Translations under genes and position numbers: made by a program
Shown here: one piece after another, positions 52,247 to 60,615 of the stretch
How positions within the stretch are numbered: position 1 is the first letter of the stretch
Layout: each line of letters begins with the position of its first letter
The notes under the pieces: generated by a model
Seen by the model: the letters and a program-made list of their open reading frames with translations, nothing else
What the model was told of the DNA's origin: nothing
Databases searched by the model: none
Source of the DNA: Atopomonas hussainii
GTDB taxonomy: Bacteria; Pseudomonadota; Gammaproteobacteria; Pseudomonadales; Pseudomonadaceae
Direction: 5' to 3'
Assembly: GCF_900109735.1 (NCBI RefSeq)
Contig: NZ_FOAS01000002.1
Location: 248,001-312,000, forward strand
Length of the DNA: 64,000 nt

Positions 52247-53728
52247 ATGACAGACGCACCCCATGCGCTGCCAGAGCAGGTTGAGGTACTGATCATCGGT
52301 GCCGGTTTTGGCGGTATTGGTTTGGCCGCACGGCTTAAGCAAGAAGGCTGGCACGATGTGGCAATTGTCGAGAAAGCCGCCGATGTGGGTGGCTGCTGGC
52401 GCGATAACAGCTACCCCGGCGCGGCCTGCGATGTGCCGTCGCATTTGTATTCGTTTTCGTTTGCGCCGAAAAGTGATTGGTCGCGCTGCTTTGCGCCGCA
52501 GGCGGAGATTCTTGCCTACTTGCAAGACTGCGTTAAGCGCTTTGCCCTGACGCAGCAGGTCTATTGCGGCCGTGAAGTGCTCAGCGCCGACTACGACAGC
52601 GCCGCTTCGCAGTGGCAGGTGTGTTTCACCGATGGCAGCAGCGTGCGTGCGACTATTCTGGTCAGCGCCTGTGGCCAGCTGAATCGTCCGGCATGGCCAA
52701 ACATCGAAGGGCAGGCGAGCTTTGCCGGTGCGGCGTTTCACTCCGCGCAGTGGCGCCACGATGTGGATTTGCGCGGCAAGCGCGTGGCGGTGATTGGTAG
52801 CGGCGCCAGCGTGATTCAGTTCGTGCCGCAGATTGCCCAGCAAGCGGCGCAGGTTACGGTGTTTCAGCGCACCGCGCCGTATGTGATTGCCAAACACGAT
52901 GCGCCTTATAGCCCTGCACAGCAGCGCCGCTTCGCCCGCTGGCCGCTGCTGATGCGCTTAAGTCGGGCTTGGCAATACGTCAGTCACGAGGCGCGCGCGC
53001 TGGCGTTTGTGCGCTTTCCGGGCTTGATGGCCTTGTACCGGGGCGAATTTACCCGTCACCTGCAGGCGGCTATCAGTGATCCACAGCTGCGTGCTCAGCT
53101 CACCCCGGATTACCCGCTGGGCTGTAAACGCATCCTGATTTCTAACGACTATTACCCCACCTTCAATCTGCCGCATGTCAGCCTGCAAGCCACTGCCATC
53201 AAGCAGATCACCGCGCAGGGTGTGCTAACTGCCGACGGCCAAACCCATGCCGCCGATGTGCTGATTTACGGCACCGGCTTTGCGGCGAGCGATTTTCTTG
53301 CGCCGATGCAGATTCGCGGTCGCGATGGTGTGCTGCTTAATCAGGCGTGGCGCGAAGGTGCTGAGGCCTACAAAGGCATCAGCGTGCATGGCTTCCCCAA
53401 TCTGTTTATTTTGTACGGGCCTAACACCAATCTTGGCCATAGTTCCATTGTGTACATGCTGGAAAGCCAATTTCGCTATGTGATCAGTGCGTTACAACAA
53501 ATGCGTAGCCAAGGCATTCGCACCTTAGAGGTCAAAGCACAGGTGCAGCAGCGCTTTAACACCGCCCTGCAACAGGCTTTGGGGCACACCGTGTGGGCAC
53601 GCGGCTGCAACAGTTGGTACCTCAATGCCCAGGGCAAACAAACCAATAACTGGCCGGGCTTTACCTTCGGCTACCGTCAGCAAACCCGCCAACTGGAGCT
53701 TGTCGACTATGAATGCACCTTTGCCTGA
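52247..53728 (+). CDS. Flavin-containing monooxygenase, Baeyer-Villiger type
   Basis: The 493-residue protein from ATG 52247 (after GGGAGG) has an N-terminal FAD loop GAGFGGIGLA and a second NADPH-type Rossmann loop VIGSGASVIQF near residue 183. Between them lies the Baeyer-Villiger fingerprint FxGxxxHxxxW (FAGAAFHSAQW). Such enzymes insert oxygen next to a carbonyl, giving esters or lactones; the ketone used here cannot be inferred. The last 20 bases overlap the start of an esterase gene, which makes a ketone-to-ester-to-acid-plus-alcohol path plausible. Confidence 0.85.
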   Translation: MTDAPHALPEQVEVLIIGAGFGGIGLAARLKQEGWHDVAIVEKAADVGGCWRDNSYPGAACDVPSHLYSFSFAPKSDWSRCFAPQAEILAYLQDCVKRFALTQQVYCGREVLSADYDSAASQWQVCFTDGSSVRATILVSACGQLNRPAWPNIEGQASFAGAAFHSAQWRHDVDLRGKRVAVIGSGASVIQFVPQIAQQAAQVTVFQRTAPYVIAKHDAPYSPAQQRRFARWPLLMRLSRAWQYVSHEARALAFVRFPGLMALYRGEFTRHLQAAISDPQLRAQLTPDYPLGCKRILISNDYYPTFNLPHVSLQATAIKQITAQGVLTADGQTHAADVLIYGTGFAASDFLAPMQIRGRDGVLLNQAWREGAEAYKGISVHGFPNLFILYGPNTNLGHSSIVYMLESQFRYVISALQQMRSQGIRTLEVKAQVQQRFNTALQQALGHTVWARGCNSWYLNAQGKQTNNWPGFTFGYRQQTRQLELVDYECTFA

Positions 53729-54662
53729 GTTAACCCCGCTGGCGCAGTTGCCTTGGCAGCAGCGCCTGTTGCGCAGCACTATGCGCGGCGGTTTAAGCCT
53801 GTTGTTTCGTGGGGTGATTCGTCCGCCACTGCCTGTGGCGTGGCAACGTGCATGGCTGCGGGTGTTAACCCTGTCTAGTGTGGTGCCCAAAGACGTGACG
53901 ATCAGCGCGGTTAGCCTTAATGGCGTGCCGTGCGAGCGTTTAGCGGTGCAAGACAAACCCATCCATGCCGTGCTGTATGTGCATGGTGGGGCGTTTTGCA
54001 TCGGTTCGCCGCAAACGCATCGCAGTATTACCGCTAATTTGGCCAAACGCAGTGGCGCGGTGGTGTATGCGGTGGATTACCGTTTAACCCCAGAGCACGC
54101 CTTTCCCGCCGGTTTAGACGATGTTCACAATGCCTATCGCGGCTTGCTGGCGGCAGGTTTTGCGCCGCAGAACATTGCCATCGCCGGGGATTCCGCCGGC
54201 GGCAACCTGACCTTAGCGTGTGTGCTGCGCTTGCTGGAAACCGGTGAGCCACTGCCCGCCGCGCTGTTGCCGTTATCGCCGCTGACCGATGCCTCGCGCA
54301 GCCAATTACACGAGCCGCCAGCAGGCGACCCGCTGTTAAACCCGCAGTGGGTTAAGCAGGCCAGTGCACAATATTGCGCGGCTGAGCAATTAACCGATCC
54401 GCTGGTGTCGCCGGTGTATGCCATGGCGGAGCAGCTCAAACACTTCCCGCCGTCGTTAATCCAAGTGGGTGAGGACGAGATCTTGCTCAACGACAGCCTG
54501 CGTATGCACCAGGCGCTTGAGGCTGCCGGCGCGGCGGTTTCGTTAGAGCGTTACCCCGGTTACTGGCATGTCTTCCAAGCGCAAGTGGGACTTTTGCAGG
54601 CGGCGGATGTGGCCTTGGTGCGCATGGTGGCGTTTTTGCGTCGGCACTGGCGCGACGCCTGA
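53709..54662 (+). CDS. Alpha/beta hydrolase of the hormone-sensitive lipase (family IV) type
   Basis: The 317-residue esterase starts at ATG 53709 inside the monooxygenase end. It shows the oxyanion-hole HGGAF, the nucleophile elbow GDSAGG (about residue 163), the acid in VGEDEILLNDS and a His in GYWHVFQ, as expected for HSL-type carboxylesterases. It probably acts on small esters, and its overlap with the monooxygenase gene suggests the ester product of that enzyme as substrate. No signal peptide is seen, so it is cytoplasmic. Confidence 0.87.
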   Translation: MNAPLPELTPLAQLPWQQRLLRSTMRGGLSLLFRGVIRPPLPVAWQRAWLRVLTLSSVVPKDVTISAVSLNGVPCERLAVQDKPIHAVLYVHGGAFCIGSPQTHRSITANLAKRSGAVVYAVDYRLTPEHAFPAGLDDVHNAYRGLLAAGFAPQNIAIAGDSAGGNLTLACVLRLLETGEPLPAALLPLSPLTDASRSQLHEPPAGDPLLNPQWVKQASAQYCAAEQLTDPLVSPVYAMAEQLKHFPPSLIQVGEDEILLNDSLRMHQALEAAGAAVSLERYPGYWHVFQAQVGLLQAADVALVRMVAFLRRHWRDA

Positions 54663-54723
54663 CCTGTACAAGCGCCTGTGCTCTCTGGCAGTTTGAAGGA
54701 AGAAAGCTGTCAGAGAGGACACC

Positions 54724-55470
54724 ATGACGCAACGCGAGCGTTTTAGTGAAGCTGAAGTGCTGATACTGACCCACGTGCCGTATTGCTCACCGGGGCATTT
54801 AGAGACGGTGCTGTGTCGCGAGGGCGTGAGCTTTCGCGAAGTGCGCGTTGATTTGGGCGAATTAGCTCACGTTGACCTGCGCAAGCCTAAAGCCGTGGCG
54901 ATCATGGGCGGGCCAATGAGTGTCAACGACCCGCTGCCGTGGTTAGCCGATGAAGTCGAAGCCATACGCTTTTGGATTGCGCAAGGCACACCGCTGATTG
55001 GCCACTGCCTAGGTGGACAGCTGATTGCCCGGGCGCTGGGCGCCACGGTGCAGCGTATGCCGCATACCGAAATTGGCTGGCAAAAAGTCACCCGCCATGA
55101 CGAAGGTGAAGACAGCCCATGGCTGGCGCACTTAGGTGAAGAGTTCGTGGTGTACCAATGGCATAGCGATACCTTTGCCATCCCCCATGGCGCCGTACCA
55201 CTGATGGGCAGCGCGCATTGCGCCAATCAAGCATTTGCCTATGGCGAGCACGTGCTGGCCTTGCAGGGCCACCCGGAAATGACCGAAGCCTTAGTGCGTC
55301 GCTGGACAACTAGCTGGGCCGAGTTGATCGACCCCAGCCAGCCTTCGCAGCAAAGTATCGAACGGCAATTGATGGGCTTGAGCGAAAAAGTAGCGGCCCT
55401 GCACCATGTCGCCGAAGGCTTTTATCAGCGTTGGTTAACGCTGGCTTTGGCGCCGAAGAGCCTTGCCTAG
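54724..55470 (+). CDS. Class I glutamine amidotransferase-like protein
   Basis: The 248-residue protein has the nucleophile Cys in IGHCLGGQLIARALG (about residue 97) and the His-x-Glu partners in ALQGHPEMTE (about 180), the triad of class I GATase domains. It occurs alone rather than fused to a synthetase, like several proteins that release glutamate from gamma-glutamyl compounds. The true substrate is unknown. It is a separate unit, 61 bases after the esterase, without a clear terminator behind it. Confidence 0.85.
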   Translation: MTQRERFSEAEVLILTHVPYCSPGHLETVLCREGVSFREVRVDLGELAHVDLRKPKAVAIMGGPMSVNDPLPWLADEVEAIRFWIAQGTPLIGHCLGGQLIARALGATVQRMPHTEIGWQKVTRHDEGEDSPWLAHLGEEFVVYQWHSDTFAIPHGAVPLMGSAHCANQAFAYGEHVLALQGHPEMTEALVRRWTTSWAELIDPSQPSQQSIERQLMGLSEKVAALHHVAEGFYQRWLTLALAPKSLA

Positions 55471-55568
55471 CCTGCGCTCGCGACGATTTCACACAGTCTG
55501 CTAAAAAACGCTTTTTTGCGCGCGTTCAGGTTTTTTTCGCCAACCGCTTCTCGCTACTAGTGTGCCTT

Positions 55569-55640
55569 TCACCCATACGGGCGATAGGTTGTTGCCTCGT
55601 TAGCTTCTATGTTTGTCGCGGGTGTCCAACCAAAGGTTGG
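55569..55640 (+). promoter_or_regulatory. Dyad symmetries upstream of the first lipase gene
   Basis: TCACCC...GGGCGA (55569-55584) and a perfect CCAACC-AAA-GGTTGG (55626-55640) lie in the leader. Closely similar elements, in the opposite order, precede the second lipase. Possible regulator or mRNA structures. Confidence 0.35.
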
Positions 55641-55683
55641 GCCGCCGTACCCACAACAACAAGAACAAAACGGAGGCAAACAC

Positions 55684-56616
55684 ATGCGTTACTGGCTGGC
55701 TGCAGGTCTTACTGCTCTATCTCTGCTTAACGCTCCGCTGACTCAAGCGGGCACGTATACCCAAACCAAATATCCCATTGTGCTGGTGCATGGCGTCAGC
55801 GGCTTTGATTCGGTGGGCAGTTTGATTGGTTATTTCCACACCATTCCTTGGAACCTTGAGCGTGACGGCGCCCGGGTTCACGTTGCCAGCGTGGCAGCGT
55901 TCAACGACAGCGAAAAGCGCGGCGCCGAACTGGCCAAGCAAATCGTGCCGTGGGCGCAAGCTGGCGGCGGCAAGGTCAATCTAATCGGTCACAGCCAAGG
56001 CTCGCCGACTTCCCGCGTAGCAGCTTCGCTGCGTCCGGATCTGGTGGCTTCGGTGACTTCGGTTAACGGCGTGAATAAAGGTTCGCGCGTGGCCGACGTG
56101 ATCAGCGGCGCTTTGCCAGCGGGCAGCTGGATTGAAGGCGGCGCGGCGGCGATTGCCAATGCCTTTGGCGGCTTTATCAACCTGATTTCCGGGGCGAGCC
56201 ACCAGCAGAGCGCCTTGGCTGCGTTGAAAACCCTGACTACTGCAGGCAGCACCTCGCTGACCAGTCGTCACCCATGGGGCGTTAACACCAGCAGCTCTTG
56301 CGCTAAATCCACCGAAGTACACAACGTGCGTGGCAACACCATTCGTTACTACTCGTGGACCGGTGACAACAGCGGCACCAACATCCTCGACTTGTCTGAT
56401 CCGTTCCTGAACATCACTGGTTTAGTGTTCTGGGGCCACGACAAGAGCGATGGTTTAGTAGGCGTGTGCGCTACCTACTTGGGGCAAGTGATCGGTGATG
56501 CTTACCACATGAACCATGCCGATGCGGTGAACCACTTGTTGGGCCTGCGCGGCTGGACTGACCCGGTCAGCCTGTACCGTCAGCAAGCTAACCGCTTGAA
56601 AGGTAAGGGGCTTTAA
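55684..56616 (+). CDS. Secreted triacylglycerol lipase (family I, foldase-dependent), copy 1
   Basis: The 310-residue precursor starts at ATG 55684 after GGAGG, with a signal peptide (about 1-22, ending TQAG). The catalytic Ser104 is in GHSQG, Asp256 in SDGLVG and His278 in MNHAD, which match the P. aeruginosa LipA triad by spacing. Cys206 and Cys262 should form the disulfide of this family. The opening TYTQTKYPIVLVHG is the oxyanion loop. It is exported by Sec to the periplasm, folded by the Lif foldase encoded downstream and secreted by type II. It is followed by a close second copy. Confidence 0.93.
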   Translation: MRYWLAAGLTALSLLNAPLTQAGTYTQTKYPIVLVHGVSGFDSVGSLIGYFHTIPWNLERDGARVHVASVAAFNDSEKRGAELAKQIVPWAQAGGGKVNLIGHSQGSPTSRVAASLRPDLVASVTSVNGVNKGSRVADVISGALPAGSWIEGGAAAIANAFGGFINLISGASHQQSALAALKTLTTAGSTSLTSRHPWGVNTSSSCAKSTEVHNVRGNTIRYYSWTGDNSGTNILDLSDPFLNITGLVFWGHDKSDGLVGVCATYLGQVIGDAYHMNHADAVNHLLGLRGWTDPVSLYRQQANRLKGKGL

Positions 56617-56635
56617 GCGTTATCAGGTGGCATAG

Positions 56636-56679
56636 CCAACCTTTGTTGGGCGCGGGGTGCGGTTCACCCGTCTGGGTGA
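56636..56679 (+). promoter_or_regulatory. Dyad symmetries upstream of the second lipase gene
   Basis: CCAAC-CTTT-GTTGG (56636-56649) and a perfect TCACCC-GTCT-GGGTGA (56664-56679) resemble the pair before the first lipase, in the other order. Confidence 0.35.
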
Positions 56680-56770
56680 TGTGGCGCTACGGCAGTCTTC
56701 CTAGACTCGTCGCAGGCTTTAGGCAGTGCCTCACCCCCGCAATAAACACAACAATGGGAAGCCTCACCTT

Positions 56771-57700
56771 ATGCGTTACCTCACCTGCGTTACCCTGGCT
56801 TTGGCCAGTTTGCTGAGCCTGAGCACCGCTCAGGCCGGCACTTACACTCAAACCAAGTACCCCATCGTGTTGGTGCACGGCATTGCCGGCTTCGACAGCA
56901 TTGGCGGCTTGGTGGATTACTTCTTCACTGTGCCGTGGAACTTGCAGCGCGATGGCGCCCGCGTTCATGTCGCCAGTGTGGCGGCGTTTAACAACAGCTA
57001 TCAGCGCGGCATTGAATTGGCCATGCAGATTGCACCGTGGGCGCAAGCCGGCGGCGGCAAGGTCAATATCATTGGCCATAGCCAAGGCTCGCCGACGGCA
57101 CGTATCGCCATGGCCATGCGCCCGGAGCTGGTCGCCTCGATCACCTCGGTGGATGGCGTCAATCATGGCTCTAAAGTCGCTGATGTGGTGCTGGGGATTG
57201 CCCCACCGGGCAGCTTGCCGCAAGGCGGTATGAATGCCTTAGTGAACGCCGTGGGCAAGATTATCAACGGGGTTTCTGGGGCCAATCATCCGCAGAGCTT
57301 TACGCAGTCTTTAGTGACCCTGTCAAGCCCGGAAAGCGCGGCGATCAACGCCACGCATCCGTGGGGCGTGGGTGACTACGCCAGCTGCACCAGTGGCGCA
57401 GAAGTCGAGAATGTTTATGGCCACAACGTGCAGTTCTTCTCGTGGTCGGGGCGTTCGCGTTTTACTAACCCGTTTGACCCGCTGGACTACTTTTTTGCCA
57501 CCGCTGGCAGTGTGTTCGGCAGTGAGTCGAGCGATGCCATGGTGGGCACCTGCTCAACCTTGCTTGGCAAAGTGATTGGTACTCAGTACGCCATGAACCA
57601 TGGTGACGCGATCAACCACCTGCTGGGCTTGCGTGGCTGGACTAACCCGGTGAGCCTGTACCGACAACAGGCTAACCGCTTAAAAAATCGCGGCTTGTAA
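56771..57700 (+). CDS. Secreted triacylglycerol lipase (family I, foldase-dependent), copy 2
   Basis: The 309-residue precursor starts at ATG 56771 and has a signal peptide ending STAQAG. It resembles copy 1 along its length: same GTYTQTKYPIVLVHG opening, Ser104 in GHSQG, Asp in SSDAMVG, His in MNHGD, two cysteines near the usual disulfide positions, and the same C-terminal HLLGLRGWTNPVSLYRQQ. It differs most in the region corresponding to residues 150-230, which forms the lid and substrate face, so the two may favour different chains. This looks like a tandem duplication with divergence. Confidence 0.92.
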   Translation: MRYLTCVTLALASLLSLSTAQAGTYTQTKYPIVLVHGIAGFDSIGGLVDYFFTVPWNLQRDGARVHVASVAAFNNSYQRGIELAMQIAPWAQAGGGKVNIIGHSQGSPTARIAMAMRPELVASITSVDGVNHGSKVADVVLGIAPPGSLPQGGMNALVNAVGKIINGVSGANHPQSFTQSLVTLSSPESAAINATHPWGVGDYASCTSGAEVENVYGHNVQFFSWSGRSRFTNPFDPLDYFFATAGSVFGSESSDAMVGTCSTLLGKVIGTQYAMNHGDAINHLLGLRGWTNPVSLYRQQANRLKNRGL

Positions 57701-57722
57701 ACAGGCCGGCAAAGCGTCACCG

Positions 57723-57745
57723 CGCCACCGGCTTGTCCGGTGGCG
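57723..57745 (+). promoter_or_regulatory. Strong hairpin between lipase 2 and foldase
   Basis: CGCCACCGG and CCGGTGGCG form a perfect nine-base GC-rich stem with a five-base loop, not followed by a T run. It could stabilise the upstream lipase mRNA or reduce read-through, so that foldase is made in smaller amount. Confidence 0.45.
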
Positions 57746-57774
57746 TTGTGCTTAGGATCTGCTTAGGAGGCAAT

Positions 57775-58839
57775 ATGCAACGTGCGGTATGGATTGGCGG
57801 CTGCGCCGCTGCAGTACTCAGCAGTGCCTTAGTGCTGTATTGGCAATGGCCTGCGCCCGCGCCGGTGGCGGTGTTACCGGCTCCGGTGTTGTCGGCGCCG
57901 AACATCAGCCCCGCGCCCGTGGCGCCTGCACCGGTGGCGGTAGCCCCAGCGCGTAGCAAGAGTGCAGCGATTGTGCCGGGCATGGCCGATACCGAAGTCG
58001 ATGGCGCGTTGACGGTGGATGCCGCCGGCAATCTGGTGCTCGATTTGGCCGTGCGCGATTACCTCGACTACTTCTTAAGCGCCGCCGATCAAGCCGGCAT
58101 CGACGCTGCCGTAGACAGCATGCTCGCCGATGCCCGGTTACGTTTGCAGGAGCCGGCCTTGGGGCAGTTTGTTAGCCTGTTAGGCGATTACTTGGCGTAC
58201 AAAGAAGCCAGCATCGCACTGCTCAGCCAGCCGTTAACCGCGCAGCAGCAAGCCAGCAGCGCAGGCCAGCTAGATGCCCTCAAGCAGGGCATGAGCATGC
58301 TCGATAACTTGCGCCGCAGTCACTTCAGCCCGGCAGCGCACAGCGCCTTGTTTGGTGCTGAAGAAGCCTATGCCGAATACACCCTAGGCGTCATGGCGCT
58401 GCAGCAACGCAGCGATCTGAGCGACACGCAAAAGCAGCAGGCCGAGCAACAGTTGCGCGCCAGCCTGCCGCAATCCATGCAGTCTACCCATGCCCAGCAA
58501 GCCCAAGACATGGCCGTGCAAACCCGTACCCGCGAGCTGTTTGCCGCCAATGCGCCTGAGGCAGAAGTGCGCCAATATCTGGCCCAGCATTACGATGCGC
58601 CGACGGTGGAGCTGCTGGTTAAAGAGCAGCGTGCCGAGCAGCAATGGAGCAGCCAATACCAACAATACCGTGACGAGCTAAGCCGCTTGCGCAGTTCGGG
58701 CTTGGCCGCGCAAGATCAGGCCAAAGAACAACAACGGCTGCGCCAGCAGTGGTTCCCGGAGGAACAATGGCACAAGGTCGAAACCTATGATGCGTTTAAC
58801 GATCAGTCTGCTGAGGGCAGCGCCAGCCCGGCGTCATAA
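57775..58839 (+). CDS. lifO: Lipase-specific foldase (Lif/LipB/LimA family)
   Basis: The 354-residue protein starts at ATG 57775 after TAGGAGG. One N-terminal membrane helix (about 5-22) is followed by a Pro/Ala-rich linker (about 22-60) and a large helical periplasmic domain. The family motif Rx2FDYFLSA is present as RDYLDYFLSAADQAG (about 95-108), with Leu for the usual Phe. The foldase is a steric chaperone that wraps its lipase in the periplasm and is needed for activity. It probably serves both lipases upstream. It lies 15 bases before a histidine kinase gene. Confidence 0.92.
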   Translation: MQRAVWIGGCAAAVLSSALVLYWQWPAPAPVAVLPAPVLSAPNISPAPVAPAPVAVAPARSKSAAIVPGMADTEVDGALTVDAAGNLVLDLAVRDYLDYFLSAADQAGIDAAVDSMLADARLRLQEPALGQFVSLLGDYLAYKEASIALLSQPLTAQQQASSAGQLDALKQGMSMLDNLRRSHFSPAAHSALFGAEEAYAEYTLGVMALQQRSDLSDTQKQQAEQQLRASLPQSMQSTHAQQAQDMAVQTRTRELFAANAPEAEVRQYLAQHYDAPTVELLVKEQRAEQQWSSQYQQYRDELSRLRSSGLAAQDQAKEQQRLRQQWFPEEQWHKVETYDAFNDQSAEGSASPAS

Positions 58840-58854
58840 CCTAGCGGCCGGGCC

Positions 58855-60615
58855 ATGCTAAGCCCGACCTTGCACAGCCAAGAGCGCGCGCTGCTGCAGC
58901 AACAGCAGCGCGGCTATGTCGGCTTACGCTTTCACTGGCCTGCCCTAGAGCAGGAGTTCGACCGTTACCGCTTGCAGCGCTCGCAGCGCCAACTGCCGTG
59001 GGTATTTGGCAGCGTGCTGTTCTTTATGCTCGCCTACGCGCTGCTGGATTTTCTGATGACCCCGCTGGGCTGGCTGACCTTGCCGATACGTGTGTCGGCA
59101 CTGGTCTTGTTAATGCTCGGCTATCCCTTGATTGCCGGACGGCAACTAGCGCCGAAGATCGCTTGGTTGGCCTACGGTGCGGCGTACGCCGTGTGTGGCC
59201 TGTCCATTATCGCGGTGATCTACATCAATATCAGCCGTGGGGTGAACCTGCCCTATGACGGCATGTTCCTGCTGTTTTGCTACGGCTACTTCATGTTGGG
59301 TTTGCCGTGGCGAATGACCTTGCTGTTGTCGTGGGGCCAATTTGCCGTGTTTATCGGTTTGGGTTGGTGGCTGGGGGTGCCGTTGGATGTGCTCAGCTAT
59401 CAAGGCTTGTTCTTAGGCTGTGTGAACTTGATCGGCAGTTTTGGCAGTTATCTGCTCGAGCACAGCCAGCGCAGTGCATGGCTGAACTTAAGCCTGTTGG
59501 AAATCGCCCGCAGCCAAGCCGAAGGTGAAGATGCCCGTAAGCTGCGCTTATTGGCCGCAGCCAGTCACGACTTGCGCCAGCCGCTCAATGCCATGGGCCT
59601 GTATGCCGAGCACTTGGCCGAATTGCATACCGATGCGCCCACTCAGCAGCTCACCCAGCGCCTGCGTGAATCAGTCGGGCAGCTAGGGCGCATGTTGCAG
59701 TCATTGCTGGACTTCACCCGCTTAACCTTGCCAGGGCAAATCAGCGTGCAGCGTGCACCACTGGAGCTACGCAGTTTTCTCGCCCGCCTGCTGCACGAGC
59801 ATGAAGGGCAAGCGCAAGGCACTGAGCTACGCCTGGATTGCCCAGAGCCAATCTGGGTGACCACCGATGCGGCCTTGCTAGAGCGCTTGTTGCGCAACCT
59901 GTTAAGTAACGCCTTGCGCCACGCCGATGCCAGCTTGCTGCTGTTATCGGCATACCCAGCCGCCGGTGAACAAGTGGAGATCCGCGTGCGTGATGATGGC
60001 CGAGGCTTAAGCGCTCAAGAGCAGGCCTTAGTGTTTGAAGAGTTCCGGCAGCTGGATAACCCCGGCCGTTTAGCCGAGCGCGGCTTGGGTTTGGGTTTGG
60101 CCATCGTGCAGCAGCTGGCGCAATTGCTGGGGCACAGTTTGCAGCTTGATTCTGCGCCGGGGGAGGGCAGCTGTTTTCGCCTGTGGCTGCCGGCCAATCT
60201 AGCTCCGCCGGTGGATGCCGAAGGCGCTCCCGCGCCGAGCAATAGCCTCACCGGGCGCGTGTTGGTGATTGAAGATGATCAAGCCGGGCGCGACGCCTTA
60301 GCCGGTCTATTGCAGCGCTGGGGGTTGGACGTGCAAGCCTGTGCCGATCTAAGCCAAGCGCAGCAAGCGTTAGCCAACGGGCCTGTGGATGTGCTGATCA
60401 GCGATCTGCGTTTGGGCTTAGCGCAAGATGGTTTGCAAGTGTTGGAGTTGCTTCGTGAGCAAGCGCAGCACATGTTGCCGGCCTTACTGATGACGGCGGA
60501 GGTTACCCCGGCCTTGGTGGAGCGTGCTGCTTTGGCGCACATCCCTGTGCTGGCTAAACCGGTATTGCCGGCGCGTTTACGCCAGGCCTTGGTGCGGGTG
60601 TTGGCGCAGGCTTAA
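58855..60615 (+). CDS. Hybrid sensor histidine kinase with six membrane helices
   Basis: The 586-residue protein has six N-terminal membrane helices (about 45-205), a HisKA domain with His238 in AASHDLRQPLNAMG, an ATPase domain (LRNLLSNALRHA, RDDGRGLS, GLGLGLAIVQQLA) and a C-terminal receiver with Asp517 in VLISDLRLG. There is no large periplasmic sensor, so it may sense membrane state or a ligand within the bilayer. It starts 15 bases after the foldase and is probably cotranscribed with the lipases. Its end overlaps the convergent LuxR-type regulator by four bases, the likely phosphotransfer partner. Confidence 0.9.
   Translation: MLSPTLHSQERALLQQQQRGYVGLRFHWPALEQEFDRYRLQRSQRQLPWVFGSVLFFMLAYALLDFLMTPLGWLTLPIRVSALVLLMLGYPLIAGRQLAPKIAWLAYGAAYAVCGLSIIAVIYINISRGVNLPYDGMFLLFCYGYFMLGLPWRMTLLLSWGQFAVFIGLGWWLGVPLDVLSYQGLFLGCVNLIGSFGSYLLEHSQRSAWLNLSLLEIARSQAEGEDARKLRLLAAASHDLRQPLNAMGLYAEHLAELHTDAPTQQLTQRLRESVGQLGRMLQSLLDFTRLTLPGQISVQRAPLELRSFLARLLHEHEGQAQGTELRLDCPEPIWVTTDAALLERLLRNLLSNALRHADASLLLLSAYPAAGEQVEIRVRDDGRGLSAQEQALVFEEFRQLDNPGRLAERGLGLGLAIVQQLAQLLGHSLQLDSAPGEGSCFRLWLPANLAPPVDAEGAPAPSNSLTGRVLVIEDDQAGRDALAGLLQRWGLDVQACADLSQAQQALANGPVDVLISDLRLGLAQDGLQVLELLREQAQHMLPALLMTAEVTPALVERAALAHIPVLAKPVLPARLRQALVRVLAQA

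Noticed and set aside
52094-52897. 267-codon minus-strand frame opposite the monooxygenase
   Set aside because: The plus strand carries the FAD, NADPH and Baeyer-Villiger motifs; no ribosome site or family resemblance supports the opposite frame.
55503-55517. A6-CGC-T6 palindrome as terminator after the amidotransferase gene
   Set aside because: The stem is only A-T pairs with a three-base loop and would be too weak for a convincing terminator.
55579-55595. Sigma-54 promoter before the first lipase
   Set aside because: GG and GC elements are present but 12 bases apart rather than ten, and the -24 element does not match TGGCAC.
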